Shown here piece by piece: positions 43,340 through 52,475 of a stretch of 64,000 bases of DNA. Position numbers and translations under genes: made by a program. The notes beneath the pieces are model-generated. The model saw only the letters and a program-made list of their open reading frames with translations, searched no databases and was not told the DNA's origin. The first letter of the stretch is position 1. Every line of letters starts with the position of its first letter. This stretch comes from Nocardia jejuensis NBRC 103114 (lineage in GTDB: Bacteria > Actinomycetota > Actinomycetes > Mycobacteriales > Mycobacteriaceae): the NCBI RefSeq assembly GCF_001613145.1, contig NZ_BDBU01000003.1, positions 1 to 64,000 of the forward strand. The letters run 5' to 3'.

Positions 43340-44542
43340 GTGAGCTCGGAGTTCATCGTTCTCTTGATAGTCATCGCCACAGCGTTGGCGTTCGACTTCA
43401 CCAATGGTTTTCATGACACCGCGAACGCGATGGCGACCTCCATCGCCACCGGCGCGCTGTCTCCTCGGGTAGCCGTCGCGGTATCGGCGGCATTGAATCT
43501 GGTCGGCGCGTTCCTGTCGGTCGAGGTGGCCAAGACCGTCTCGGGCGGGCTGCTGCAGATCGGCAACGTCCATCACATGGATCTGCTGCACATCGTGTTC
43601 GCGGGTCTGGTGGGCGGCATCGTCTGGAATCTGTTCACCTGGCTCTTCGGTATTCCGTCGAGCTCCTCGCACGCGCTGTTCGGCGGCCTGATCGGTGCGG
43701 CCCTGGCCGCGCTGGGCACCAGCGGCGTGCTGTGGACCGGTGATCAGAAGACCGGCGTGATCAACAAGATCATCGTCCCGGCGCTGCTGGCCCCGTTCGT
43801 CGCGGCCATGGTCGCGGCCCTCGGCACCTTCGCGGTGTATCGGCTGACCCGGCGTTCTCGCCCGGACCGCGTGCAGACCGGATTCCGATGGGGCCAGATC
43901 GGTTCGGCGTCGCTGGTCTCGCTCGCACACGGCACCAACGATGCCCAGAAGACGATGGGCGTCATCTTCATGGCGCTGGTCGCGCACGGCACCTTCACCA
44001 ACGCCGACGATATTCCGTTCTGGGTCAAGGTCTGCTGCGCGGTGGCGATCGCGGCGGGCACCTACCTGGGCGGGTGGCGGATCATTCGCACCCTCGGCAA
44101 GGGACTGGTGGAGATCGACCCGGCCCAGGGGTTCGCGGCCGAGACCTCCTCGGCGGCAATCATTCTCACCTCGGCGCAGTTCGGCCTGCCGCTCTCGACC
44201 ACCCAGACCGCGACGGGCTCGATCCTGGGCACCGGACTCGGCAAGCCGGGGGCGGAGGTTCGCTGGGCGGTCATGGGGCGCATGGCCACGGCGTGGCTGT
44301 TCACCCTGCCCGCGGCCGCCGTCGTGGGCGCGCTGTGCTGGTGGATCGCCGATACGGCCGGCGGCCTGCTCGGCGTCCTGATCGACTTCGCCATCCTGAT
44401 CGCCCTGTCCGCCTACATGTACCTGCGTTCGCGCCGCAACCCCGTCGACACCTCGAACGTGAACGCCGACTGGGACGAGAGCGGACCCGCTGCCGCCGCA
44501 CCGACCCGGCCCACCGCCGGTGCGCCCACCGGAGGAGCCTGA
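43340..44542 (+). CDS. Low-affinity inorganic phosphate transporter, Pit family
   Basis: The 400-residue membrane protein starts at GTG 43340. The two Pit signature repeats are present: FDFTNGFHDTANAMATSIATGALSPRVAVAVSAALNLVGAFL and LAHGTNDAQKTMGVIFMAL, with the paired SSSHALFGGLIGAAL and LPLSTTQTATGSILGTGLG segments. These make the inverted-topology core that carries metal-phosphate with protons. The C-terminal 30 residues are hydrophilic. Its stop overlaps the next gene (TGATG). The three-gene order matches the M. tuberculosis pitA operon (Rv0545c–Rv0543c), from memory. Confidence 0.94.
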   Translation: MSSEFIVLLIVIATALAFDFTNGFHDTANAMATSIATGALSPRVAVAVSAALNLVGAFLSVEVAKTVSGGLLQIGNVHHMDLLHIVFAGLVGGIVWNLFTWLFGIPSSSSHALFGGLIGAALAALGTSGVLWTGDQKTGVINKIIVPALLAPFVAAMVAALGTFAVYRLTRRSRPDRVQTGFRWGQIGSASLVSLAHGTNDAQKTMGVIFMALVAHGTFTNADDIPFWVKVCCAVAIAAGTYLGGWRIIRTLGKGLVEIDPAQGFAAETSSAAIILTSAQFGLPLSTTQTATGSILGTGLGKPGAEVRWAVMGRMATAWLFTLPAAAVVGALCWWIADTAGGLLGVLIDFAILIALSAYMYLRSRRNPVDTSNVNADWDESGPAAAAPTRPTAGAPTGGA

Positions 44543-44874
44543 TGCACACCGTCGCAGCCATCGCGAGATCCCTCGGCGAGGTCATGCTCTACGCCCTCGT
44601 CCTGGGTGCCGGGGTGCCGGTCGTGTTCGGCCTCGGAATCCGTTTCTGGGCAATGGAACCCGAGACCGTAGCCGGGGACCCCGAGACCGTAGCGGGCAGC
44701 GGAGCCGGCGGGACCGCCGTGCGCGGCCGCGTCACGGTGTCGCAGCTGATCGCCTACCTCTGCTTCGCGGTGGTACTCGTGGTCGTCCTGCTCGGAATCC
44801 TCTACATCGCCAAGGATTTCATCTCGCACACCGTCGATATCCAGCTGTTCGGCGCCAAGCCGAAGAAGAAGTGA
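44542..44874 (+). CDS. Small two-helix membrane protein of the pit operon
   Basis: The 110-residue protein overlaps the pit gene by one base. Two membrane helices (EVMLYALVLGAGVPVVFGLGIRFW and SQLIAYLCFAVVLVVVLLGILYIA) flank a loop containing a repeated PETVAG unit (PETVAGDPETVAG). The C-terminus is basic (GAKPKKK). It holds the position of Rv0544c. It may be an accessory subunit of the transporter; no direct evidence is visible. Confidence 0.82.
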   Translation: MHTVAAIARSLGEVMLYALVLGAGVPVVFGLGIRFWAMEPETVAGDPETVAGSGAGGTAVRGRVTVSQLIAYLCFAVVLVVVLLGILYIAKDFISHTVDIQLFGAKPKKK

Positions 44875-44877
44875 GTC

Positions 44878-45192
44878 ATGACGACGAACCGGTCCATCAT
44901 GCGCGCCGTCCTGGATTGGCTGCGAGCGGGCTATCCGCGCGGCATCCCGTCCGAGGATTACGTGGCATTGTTCGCGGTGCTGCATCGCAAACTCACCGAG
45001 CACGAGGTCGGGGAGATCATCGAGGAACTCGTGGCGAGCAATACCGACGGCTGGATCGATCGCCAGGAGATAGAGACGGCCATCTCCAAGCTGGCGCTGC
45101 AGAAACCGGGCGCCGATGACGTGAATCGCGTCGCAGCCCGGCTCGCCGCGGGCGGCTGGCCACTCGGCGACCCCGCGGCCGAGGATCTCTGA
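44878..45192 (+). CDS. DUF3349 family protein (Rv0543c-like)
   Basis: The 104-residue soluble helical protein has the DUF3349 pattern: AVLDWLRAGYPRGIPSEDYVALFAVLHRKLTEHEVGEIIEELVASNTDGWIDRQEIETAISKLALQKPGADDVNRVAARLAAGGWPL. The family is restricted to actinobacteria, has known structures (helical bundle) but no known function. It lies 3 bases after the small membrane protein, in the pit operon, and may regulate or stabilise the transporter. Confidence 0.88.
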   Translation: MTTNRSIMRAVLDWLRAGYPRGIPSEDYVALFAVLHRKLTEHEVGEIIEELVASNTDGWIDRQEIETAISKLALQKPGADDVNRVAARLAAGGWPLGDPAAEDL

Positions 45193-45381
45193 CCACCCAT
45201 CCGATACCCTGCTCACGTGGGTACTTTCTGGCATTGCGTCACGCCGCCCCCGGTCGTCTGACCGGGCGCATCGGCTGACATTCCGCACGCGCACCGGCCG
45301 ACCGTCGAGGTCGGTCCGGTCGTCGTACTGCGCCCGTTTCGATTCCCCCCATCTCGGAATTCGACGACGGAGTATTCGACA

Positions 45382-46290
45382 GTGCCGAAAAGCACCATCA
45401 TTCACACAGTCTCACCCGTGAGCACCCGGCAGGGGCCGATTCTCATCCTGACCGCCGCCCTGCTGTGGGGCAGCACGGGCACCGCCGCCTCGTTCGCGCC
45501 CGAGGGCGCACCCGCGGCGGCCGTCGGTTCGGCGGGGCTGGTCCTCGGCGGACCGCTGCTGTTGCTGACCGCTCGCGGTAATCGACTGCGCTACAGCGCC
45601 TTCGAGCGCTGCCTCCTCCTGCTGGGCACGTGCGCGGTGGCGGGATACCCGCTCACGTTCTATCCGGCGGTGGCGCGCGGAGGCGTCGCGATCGCCACGG
45701 TGATCGCCCTGGGCAGTGCGCCGGTGTTCGCGGGTCTGCTGACCTGGATCACCGGGCAGGGCCGCCCGACCGCACGCTGGGGCGTGGCGACCGTCCTGGC
45801 CGTGAGCGGCTGTGCCGTACTGGTTCTCGGGCCACAGTTCAGCGGCGCGTCCGCACACATCGACCCGGCGGGCATCGCCCTGGCGGGATGCGCGGGTCTG
45901 AGCTATGCGGTGTACTCGCTCGTCGGCGGCAGACTGATCGCCCGTGGTCACGCCTCCGGAACGGTCATGGGCGCCATGTTCGGCGCGGCGTCGCTGCTGG
46001 TACTGCCGGTGCTGCTGTGTTCCGGACTCGGATGGCTGGCGACGCCGCGCGGTGCGGCGGTCGCGCTGCACCTGGCGGTCTTCACCACCTTCGTGGCCTA
46101 CCTGCTGTTCGGATACGGCCTGCGCCACACCACCATTGCCGTGGCCACCACCCTGACCATCGCCGAAGCGGCGGTGGCGGCGGTGCTGGGCGTGCTCATC
46201 GTGGGTGAGCGCCTGCCGCTGATCTCCTGGTGCGGCGCGGCGGTGCTCGCGGTGGCGCTGATCCTGCTCACCCGGCCCGCCCAGAGTTGA
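45382..46290 (+). CDS. EamA/DMT-superfamily transporter
   Basis: The 302-residue membrane protein starts at GTG 45382. Ten helices in two EamA repeats are apparent (LILTAALLWGSTGTAASF through ATVIALGSAPVFAGLLTWITG, and LAGCAGLSYAVYSLVGGRLI through ATTLTIAEAAVAAVLGVLIVGERLPLISW). The GExL motif near the end of each repeat is present in the second. DMT carriers usually export amino acids or metabolites. Nothing nearby sets the substrate. It converges on an amino acid permease gene. Confidence 0.9.
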   Translation: MPKSTIIHTVSPVSTRQGPILILTAALLWGSTGTAASFAPEGAPAAAVGSAGLVLGGPLLLLTARGNRLRYSAFERCLLLLGTCAVAGYPLTFYPAVARGGVAIATVIALGSAPVFAGLLTWITGQGRPTARWGVATVLAVSGCAVLVLGPQFSGASAHIDPAGIALAGCAGLSYAVYSLVGGRLIARGHASGTVMGAMFGAASLLVLPVLLCSGLGWLATPRGAAVALHLAVFTTFVAYLLFGYGLRHTTIAVATTLTIAEAAVAAVLGVLIVGERLPLISWCGAAVLAVALILLTRPAQS

Positions 46291-46295
46291 CGCAG

Positions 46296-46369
46296 CGGCT
46301 GGTGAGCGCGGCGCAGGCGCGCGCCCACCAGCCGGTCCGGGGAGGGTGGCGTCGGGACCGCTCCCCGGA
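46296..46369. terminator. Pair of hairpins between EamA and APC transporter genes
   Basis: The first hairpin (46296-46334) has 9-bp arms CGGCTGGTG / CACCAGCCG with a GC-rich, self-pairing loop. The second (46336-46369) has 9-bp arms TCCGGGGAG / CTCCCCGGA. Together they insulate the converging genes. Confidence 0.7.
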
Positions 46370-46381
46370 GTCCGGTGCGGC

Positions 46382-47815
46382 TCAGCCCTGTTCGGGCGCG
46401 GCCGCCGCGGTGGCTTCGAGCGCGGAGTGGGTGCGCGAGTAACCGAAGTAGACGACCAGGCCGACCACCAGCCAGACCGCGAAGCGCAGCCAGGTCTCCC
46501 ACGGCAGCGACCAGATCAGGTACACCGAGAAGCCGATGCCCACGATCGGCACCACCGGCATCAGCGGCAGCCGGAACTCACGCGGTTCCTCGGGACGCTT
46601 GTAGCGCAGCACGATCACCGCGACGCTGACCACGATGAAGGCCATCAGGATGCCGATATTGGTCAGTTCCGCAACGGTATTGATCGGCAGCAGGCCCGCG
46701 AGGATCGCCGCGCCGATGCCGACGATCCAGGTCACCCGGGTCGGCACCTTGCGCACCGGATGAGTCTTGGCGAACCACCGCGGCAGCAGCCCGTCGCGGC
46801 TCATGGCGTACCAGACGCGGGTCACCGCCAGCATGAACGCCAGCACCACGGTCGCGATGCCGATGATCGCACCGACCGCGATGATGTTCGCGACGCCCGG
46901 CAGCCCGACCGACTTGAACGCGCTCGAGAAGCCGCTGGCCGGATTGATCTCGGTGTACTTCTGCATGCCGGTCAGCACCAGCGTCGCGAGCACGTACAGC
47001 ACCATGGAGATACCGAGCGAGTACAGAATCGCCTTGGGCAGATGCTTTTTCGCCTCGACCGATTCCTCGGCGGCGGTGCTCATGGCGTCGTAGCCGAAGA
47101 CCGCGAAGAACACCGTCGCCGCACCGGTCCACACCGCGGCGGTGCCGTGCGGGAAGTACGGGTTGTAGTTGGCGCTGTTGATGTGGAACACGCCCAGCCC
47201 GATGATCAGCAGCACCACCGCGACCTTGACGGCCACGAACACCGTTTCGAAGCGGCCCACGCTCTTGATGCCGCGCGAGAGCACCCACGCGGTGCCCAGG
47301 CAGAACAGCATCGCGAACAGATCGACCTTGTGCCCGTCGCCGGTGCCCGAGGCGCCCAGCATCCAGTGCGGCAGTGTGAGCCCGATCTGATCGAGCAGGA
47401 AGTTGAAGTAGCCCGAGACGCCGATGGCGACCACCGCCGCCACCGCGATGTACTCGAGCAGCAGATCCCAGCCGATGAACCATCCGGCCAGCTCACCCAT
47501 GGACACGTACCCGTAGGTGTAGGCCGAGCCGGCCTTGGGCACCATGCCGGCGAATTCGGCGTAGCACAGCGCCGCGCAGGCACTGGCCAGACCCGCGATC
47601 AGGAAGGAGATCAGCACCGCGGGGCCGGTGGTCTTGTTCGCGACCGATCCGGCCAGCGAGAAGATGCCCGCACCGATGATGCCGCCCACGCCGATCGCGG
47701 TGAGCTGCCACAGACCGAGGTGTTTGGACAGCCGCTGATCGGCGGGGGTGTCCTCCTCCAGATCGGTCAGGGGTTTGCGGCGCAGGATCTGGCCGCGGAG
47801 TTCCGCGAACGACAT
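46382..47815 (-). CDS. APC-family amino acid permease (CAT-like)
   Basis: The 477-residue membrane protein has about 12 helices. Features of the cationic/general amino acid branch are GLWQLTAIGVGGIIGAGIFSLAGSVANKTTGPAVLISFLIAGLASACAALCYAEFAGMVPKAGSAYTY at the start (the GxGxGIF and broken helix 1) and FFAVFGYDAMSTAAEESVEAKKHLPKAI. AAAGGAT precedes the ATG. It imports an amino acid, perhaps proline or another one feeding the catabolic genes at 48-50.7 kb, which lie upstream on the same strand. The AT-rich stretch near 47920-47945 is a likely promoter. Confidence 0.92.
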   Translation of the reverse strand: MSFAELRGQILRRKPLTDLEEDTPADQRLSKHLGLWQLTAIGVGGIIGAGIFSLAGSVANKTTGPAVLISFLIAGLASACAALCYAEFAGMVPKAGSAYTYGYVSMGELAGWFIGWDLLLEYIAVAAVVAIGVSGYFNFLLDQIGLTLPHWMLGASGTGDGHKVDLFAMLFCLGTAWVLSRGIKSVGRFETVFVAVKVAVVLLIIGLGVFHINSANYNPYFPHGTAAVWTGAATVFFAVFGYDAMSTAAEESVEAKKHLPKAILYSLGISMVLYVLATLVLTGMQKYTEINPASGFSSAFKSVGLPGVANIIAVGAIIGIATVVLAFMLAVTRVWYAMSRDGLLPRWFAKTHPVRKVPTRVTWIVGIGAAILAGLLPINTVAELTNIGILMAFIVVSVAVIVLRYKRPEEPREFRLPLMPVVPIVGIGFSVYLIWSLPWETWLRFAVWLVVGLVVYFGYSRTHSALEATAAAAPEQG

Positions 47816-48037
47816 GCGGCATCCTTTCGTCCTCTGCGTGCCCGCCTCGTCGCAGTAACGCAGGTCACACTCGAGCTCGATCAGCTAATCCGACCACGGG
47901 TCATGCTGTGATCGGACGATTAGTTAAATAAAGTTCACAAACCTTGTCCGACCGGCTGAAGCCGTCGTGCGCCCGGCACACCGGGCCGTGCTCCGCCCCT
48001 CACGACACAGCACGATCACGGCAAGCGCGATCACGGA

Positions 48038-48997
48038 CTATCGGCGGTTGGCCGGGCGCAGGGAACGCAGGAAGAAGGCGAGGTTGGCCGGGCGTTCGGC
48101 CAGTCGCCGCATGAAGTACCCGTACCACTGATCGCCGTACGGGACGTAGACGCGCAGCTGCTGCCCGTCGGTGACGAGCCGCCGCTGTTCCTCGTCGCGA
48201 ATGCCGTAGAGCATCTGGAACTCGAATTCCCCGGCCCGGCGTTCGGCGGCTCGCGCGCTGTGCCCGGCGGCCTCGATCAGGGCCGGATCGTGAGTCGCGA
48301 CCATCGGATAACCCTGCCCGTGCATCAGGATGTCGAGGCAGCGCAGATAGGACCGATCCACCTCGGCGCGAGCCTGGAACGCGACCGACGCGGGTTCTCG
48401 ATACGCGCCCTTGCACAACCGGATTCGCGATCCGACTCCCGAGAACTCCCGGCAGTCGGACTCGGTGCGACGCAGATAGGCCTGCAATACGGTGCCCAGC
48501 CACGGGAAGTCGGCCCGCAGCTCGCGCACGATCGCGAGGGTGGAATCGGTCGTGGTGTGATCCTCCGCGTCCACCGTCACCCACACCCCCGCCGTCGCGG
48601 CCGCGGAGCAGATCAGATGCGCGTGCTCGAGGGCGGCGGCGTGGCCGTCCCCGGGCAGCGACTGACCCAGCGCCGAGAGTTTGAGCGAAACCTCCAGCGG
48701 CCGAACGATTCCCGTGGACTCGCGCATCTCTCGCAGGGTGCGCAGCAGTTCCAGATAGTGATCCACGTTTGTGCGGGCCCGGATCAGATCCGTGGTGTCC
48801 TCACCGAGATGGTCGATGGTGACGAGCCGGCCCGAATCCAGCAGCGATCGGGTCGCGGCGGCGGCGTGCGGTTCGGATTCACCGGCGACGAAACGATCCA
48901 CCAGCTTCCGGGTCGAGGACAGTGCGGTGACGGTCCGCTCCACTCGCGACGAGCGGGACGCGGACAGCAGCGCCGGGCGCAGCAGGGCATCGAACAT
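48038..48997 (-). CDS. putB: Proline dehydrogenase, monofunctional
   Basis: The 319-residue FAD enzyme oxidises L-proline to pyrroline-5-carboxylate. The barrel motifs present are VTIDHLGEDTTD, LEVSLKLSALGQSL, VWVTVDAEDHTTTDSTL, GTVLQAYLRRTESDCREF, IRLCKGAYREPASVAF, YPMVATHDPALIEAA and FEFQMLYGIRDEEQRRLV, with the terminal VYVPYGDQWYGYFMRRLAERPANL that contacts the substrate. Its ATG overlaps the stop of the P5C dehydrogenase gene (TGATG), so the two-step pathway is translationally coupled. Confidence 0.96.
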   Translation of the reverse strand: MFDALLRPALLSASRSSRVERTVTALSSTRKLVDRFVAGESEPHAAAATRSLLDSGRLVTIDHLGEDTTDLIRARTNVDHYLELLRTLREMRESTGIVRPLEVSLKLSALGQSLPGDGHAAALEHAHLICSAAATAGVWVTVDAEDHTTTDSTLAIVRELRADFPWLGTVLQAYLRRTESDCREFSGVGSRIRLCKGAYREPASVAFQARAEVDRSYLRCLDILMHGQGYPMVATHDPALIEAAGHSARAAERRAGEFEFQMLYGIRDEEQRRLVTDGQQLRVYVPYGDQWYGYFMRRLAERPANLAFFLRSLRPANRR

Positions 48998-50652
48998 CAG
49001 CGTGCCTCCGAATCGTCCACGGCCTGATGGGGATACAGGTGTTCGGTCGGTGGCACGAAGGTCTCCTTGATGGTGCGGGCCGAACTCCAGCGCAGCAGGT
49101 TCTGGGCCGACCCGGCCTTGTCGTTGGTGCCCGAGGCCCGCGAGCCACCGAAGGGCTGCTGGCCCACGACCGCACCGGTCGGCTTGTCGTTGATGTAGAA
49201 GTTGCCCGCCGCGAAGCGAAGTCGCTCGGTCGCGTGGGTGACCGCGGCGCGGTCCTCCGCGATCACCGCGCCCGTGAGCGCGTATGCCGAGCCCCGATCC
49301 ACCAGATCCAGGGCCGTGTCGAAGCCGCCGGGAGCATCGTCGTCGTACACGTGCACGGCCAGGATCGGCCCGAAATACTCGGTGCGGAACGCCTCGTCTG
49401 CGGGATCGTCGCCGAGCAGCACCGTCGGATCGACGAAATATCCGACGCGGTCGTCAGCGCGTCCACCGGTCAGCACGGTCAGGCTCGGCGTGGCCTTGGC
49501 GCGGGCCAGGGCCTCGGCATTGCGATCGAACGCGCGCCGATCGATCAGCGCCCCACCGAAATTGGTGAAGTCGCCGACATCGCCGTAGGTCAGCGCCGAC
49601 ACCTTGTCGGTGAAATCACCGGACATGCGCCGCCACACCGACTTCGGGACGAACGCGCGCGAGGCCGCCGAACATTTCTGGCCCTGATAGTCGAAGGCTC
49701 CGCGAATCAGGGCCGTGGTCAGCACATCCGGATCCGCCGAGCTGTGCGCGAGCACGAAGTCCTTACCGCCGGTCTCCCCGACCAGGCGCGGATAGGTGTC
49801 GTACTCGGAGATGTTCGCCGCGACCGACCGCCACAGGTCCTGAAAAGTCTTGGTGGAACCGGTGAAATGGATACCGGCCAGACGACGGTCCGCCAGCGCC
49901 ACCCCGGAGATCTCCGGCCCGTGACCATGCACGAGATTGATCACCCCGGGCGGCAACCCGGCGGCCTCGAGCAGACGCATGGTCCAGTACGCGGCCAGTG
50001 CCTGGGTGGGCGAGGGCTTCCACAGCACCGTATTGCCCATCAGCGCGGGTGCGGTCGGCAGGTTGCCCGCGATGGCGGTGAAATTGAACGGCGTGATCGC
50101 GTAGACGAAACCCTCGAGCGGGCGGTACTCCACTCGATTCCAGACTCCGGCGGTGGAGATCGGCTGCTCGGTGAGGATGTCGCGAGCGAATCGCACATTG
50201 AAGCGCCAGAAGTCGACCAGCTCGCACGGTGCGTCGATCTCGGCCTGATACGCGGTCTTGGACTGTCCGAGCATGGTTGCGGCGGCGATGGTTTCGCGCC
50301 ACGGACCGGACAGCAGCTCCGCCGCGCGCAGGAAGATGGCCGCGCGATCCTCGAACGCCATGGCCCGCCACAGCGGTGCGGCGGTCGCGGCCGCTTCGAT
50401 CGCGTCCCGGACATCCTGCGGTTCGGCGCAGGTCAGGGTGCCGAGCACGGCTGTGTGCCGATGCGGCTGGACCACTTCGATGATGGGCCCCGCGCCGCGC
50501 CGATGCCCTCCGCCGATCACGTGCTGGATCTCGATCGGCGTCGCGGCGAGTTCTGCCAGTTTCGCGCGCAGCCTGGCCCGTTCGGGACTGCCGGGAGCGA
50601 AGGTCCCCACCGGTTCGTTCACCGGTGGAGGCGGTGTGGTGATGGCGTCCAA
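48997..50652 (-). CDS. pruA: L-glutamate gamma-semialdehyde (P5C) dehydrogenase
   Basis: The 551-residue enzyme starts at TTG 50652, six bases after AGGAGG; the region before it has no other good start. It converts glutamate semialdehyde to glutamate with NAD. Motifs are YAITPFNFTAIAGNLPTAPALMGNTVLWKPSPTQALAAY, IHFTGSTKTFQDLW, LVGETGGKDFVLAH with the catalytic Glu, FDYQGQKCSAASRAFVPKSVW with the catalytic Cys, and FRTEYFGPILAVHVYDDDA. The length matches PruA (Rv1187). It is the first gene of the proline operon and is divergent from its PucR-type regulator. Confidence 0.96.
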   Translation of the reverse strand: MDAITTPPPPVNEPVGTFAPGSPERARLRAKLAELAATPIEIQHVIGGGHRRGAGPIIEVVQPHRHTAVLGTLTCAEPQDVRDAIEAAATAAPLWRAMAFEDRAAIFLRAAELLSGPWRETIAAATMLGQSKTAYQAEIDAPCELVDFWRFNVRFARDILTEQPISTAGVWNRVEYRPLEGFVYAITPFNFTAIAGNLPTAPALMGNTVLWKPSPTQALAAYWTMRLLEAAGLPPGVINLVHGHGPEISGVALADRRLAGIHFTGSTKTFQDLWRSVAANISEYDTYPRLVGETGGKDFVLAHSSADPDVLTTALIRGAFDYQGQKCSAASRAFVPKSVWRRMSGDFTDKVSALTYGDVGDFTNFGGALIDRRAFDRNAEALARAKATPSLTVLTGGRADDRVGYFVDPTVLLGDDPADEAFRTEYFGPILAVHVYDDDAPGGFDTALDLVDRGSAYALTGAVIAEDRAAVTHATERLRFAAGNFYINDKPTGAVVGQQPFGGSRASGTNDKAGSAQNLLRWSSARTIKETFVPPTEHLYPHQAVDDSEAR

Positions 50653-50810
50653 TGCGTCCTCCTGCGGACTGTGGGTCGGGTCACATGCCGAGTGCCCCCG
50701 AGTCAACTCCGAGACGGCGCGCGGATATTGAGCCGATCGGCCAAAGATCCGGTGAGCCTGTTGTACGTTCGGCTGAAGTCGGCAGCCCGGATCGAAAGCG
50801 GAGGCACGTC

Positions 50811-52475
50811 ATGGCCGCTGAGGATTCGGGAATCGCACTGCGTGAGCTGCTCGCGGCGCTCGGCGGCACGCTGGTCGAACTCATCGACGCGCCGGGCGGG
50901 GACGAGGTGCCGATTCGCTCGGTGGCGCTCGTGGACGCCTCGGAACTGGTGCTGGAGTCGGACTCGCGCTCACCCCTGCCGGATATGTACCTGCATGTCG
51001 GTATCGCCGAAGCGGACGCGGTGCACTGGCTGCACGAGGTGACCCAGCGCCCAGCCGATCATCGGCCGCGCGTGGTGCTGTCCAAGAGCGTCCACGACTC
51101 GCCGCTGCTGCGGCAGGCCGCGCACAGCGCCGGCGTCGCTCTCGTCGCGGTGCATCCGCAGGCGCGCTGGGATCACGTGTATCCGTTGATCCGGCGCATG
51201 CTCGATCGCACCCGGCGGGCACGAGACGGCGAGGATCGCGACCTGCTGACCACCGATACCGACCTGTTCGGACTGGCCAGGATCATCGCGCAGAACGCCG
51301 GCGGCATGGTGAGCATCGAGGACGCGCATTCGCGTGTGCTCGCCTACTCCGCCTCCAACGACGCGGCCGACCGCCTGCGCATCCAATCCATCCTGGGGCG
51401 TGAGGGTCCGCGCGAGTACCTGCGTGTGCTCGAGCAGTGGGGCGTGTTCGACCGTCTGCGCCGCAGCGACGAGGTCATCGACCTGCCCGCCCACGCGGAC
51501 CTCGACATCGAACACCGTCTGGTGGTGAGCATTCGGCGACCGGGCGACGCGGGCGTCCCCGGTTCGACCGTGCTCGGCTCGATCTGGCTTCAAGAGGGTC
51601 AGCGGCCGTTCGAATCCGCTGCGGCGGAGGTGCTTCGGGGCGCCGCGGCCATCGCCGGGCGGATCATCTCCCGTGGCATCGACGCGCCCTCCGCCGAGGC
51701 CGTGGCGATCCAGCGACTGTTCGGCGCGCGCGGCGGCGGAGTCGACGTGCCGTCGGTGGCGAGCGCACTCGGTATCGCGATCACCGGCCCAGCCGCCGTG
51801 ATCGGTTTCGCATCGAGCACCGATTCGACCGGCGGCCACGAACATTCGAAGCTCGGCAGCACGGTGCGATTGCATGCGAGCGCGTTCCGCCGCGACTCCC
51901 TGGCCACCGTCATCGGGGAGCGGGTGTACGTGCTGCTCCCCCGCTACCACTCGGCCCGGGCGGTCACCACCTGGACTCGCCAGTTGGTCGATCAGCTCGA
52001 TGCGAGCGGGGCCCTGCGACTGCGTGCGGCCGTCGCGATCCCGGTCCCCGACCTCACCCAGGTGGCCCGGGCGCGCATCGAAGTGGACCGGGTTCTGGAC
52101 AGCACCGCCGCCTACCCGCGCGATCGGGTCACGACACTCGCCGACTCACGCACGGCCGTGCTGCTCGGTGAAATCCTCGACCTGCTCGCCGATCGCCCCG
52201 AACTGCACGATCCCCGGCTCGACGCCCTGATCGCCTACGACCGGGACCATTCCGCCACCCTGCGCGCCAGCCTCGAGGCCTACCTGCGCGGGCACGGTGA
52301 CGTCCGCGCCGCCGCCGAGTCCCTGCGCATCCACCCCAACACCCTGCGCTACCGCATCCGCCGTGCCGAGGACATCACCGGAATCGACCTGACCGATGCC
52401 GCCGACCGCCTCCTGCTCGAACTCCAACTCGCTCTCCACCGCCGCGGCGACGCCGACAGCGGGCCCCTCGACTGA
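50811..52475 (+). CDS. PucR-family regulator, probable proline-responsive activator PruC
   Basis: The 554-residue protein starts at ATG 50811 (GGAGG upstream). It has an N-terminal PucR-type region (LRELLAALGGTLVELIDAPGG), a central GAF-like/GGDEF-like segment, and the C-terminal PucR HTH: ALIAYDRDHSATLRASLEAYLRGHGDVRAAAESLRIHPNTLRYRIRRAEDITGIDLTDAADRLLLELQLAL. It is divergent from pruA across 158 bases, the layout of Rv1186c–Rv1187 in mycobacteria, where the regulator activates proline use. GCCGATCGGC at 50732-50741 is a possible operator. The last 330 bases overlap the antisense end of the next gene. Confidence 0.9.
   Translation: MAAEDSGIALRELLAALGGTLVELIDAPGGDEVPIRSVALVDASELVLESDSRSPLPDMYLHVGIAEADAVHWLHEVTQRPADHRPRVVLSKSVHDSPLLRQAAHSAGVALVAVHPQARWDHVYPLIRRMLDRTRRARDGEDRDLLTTDTDLFGLARIIAQNAGGMVSIEDAHSRVLAYSASNDAADRLRIQSILGREGPREYLRVLEQWGVFDRLRRSDEVIDLPAHADLDIEHRLVVSIRRPGDAGVPGSTVLGSIWLQEGQRPFESAAAEVLRGAAAIAGRIISRGIDAPSAEAVAIQRLFGARGGGVDVPSVASALGIAITGPAAVIGFASSTDSTGGHEHSKLGSTVRLHASAFRRDSLATVIGERVYVLLPRYHSARAVTTWTRQLVDQLDASGALRLRAAVAIPVPDLTQVARARIEVDRVLDSTAAYPRDRVTTLADSRTAVLLGEILDLLADRPELHDPRLDALIAYDRDHSATLRASLEAYLRGHGDVRAAAESLRIHPNTLRYRIRRAEDITGIDLTDAADRLLLELQLALHRRGDADSGPLD

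Noticed and set aside
46346..47911. Plus-strand frame of 521 codons opposite the APC permease
   Set aside because: His/Arg/Asp-rich antisense translation of a membrane protein gene.
49027..51042. Plus-strand frame of 671 codons across the proline operon
   Set aside because: Spans the divergent promoter and the pruA gene in antisense; composition is a shadow pattern.
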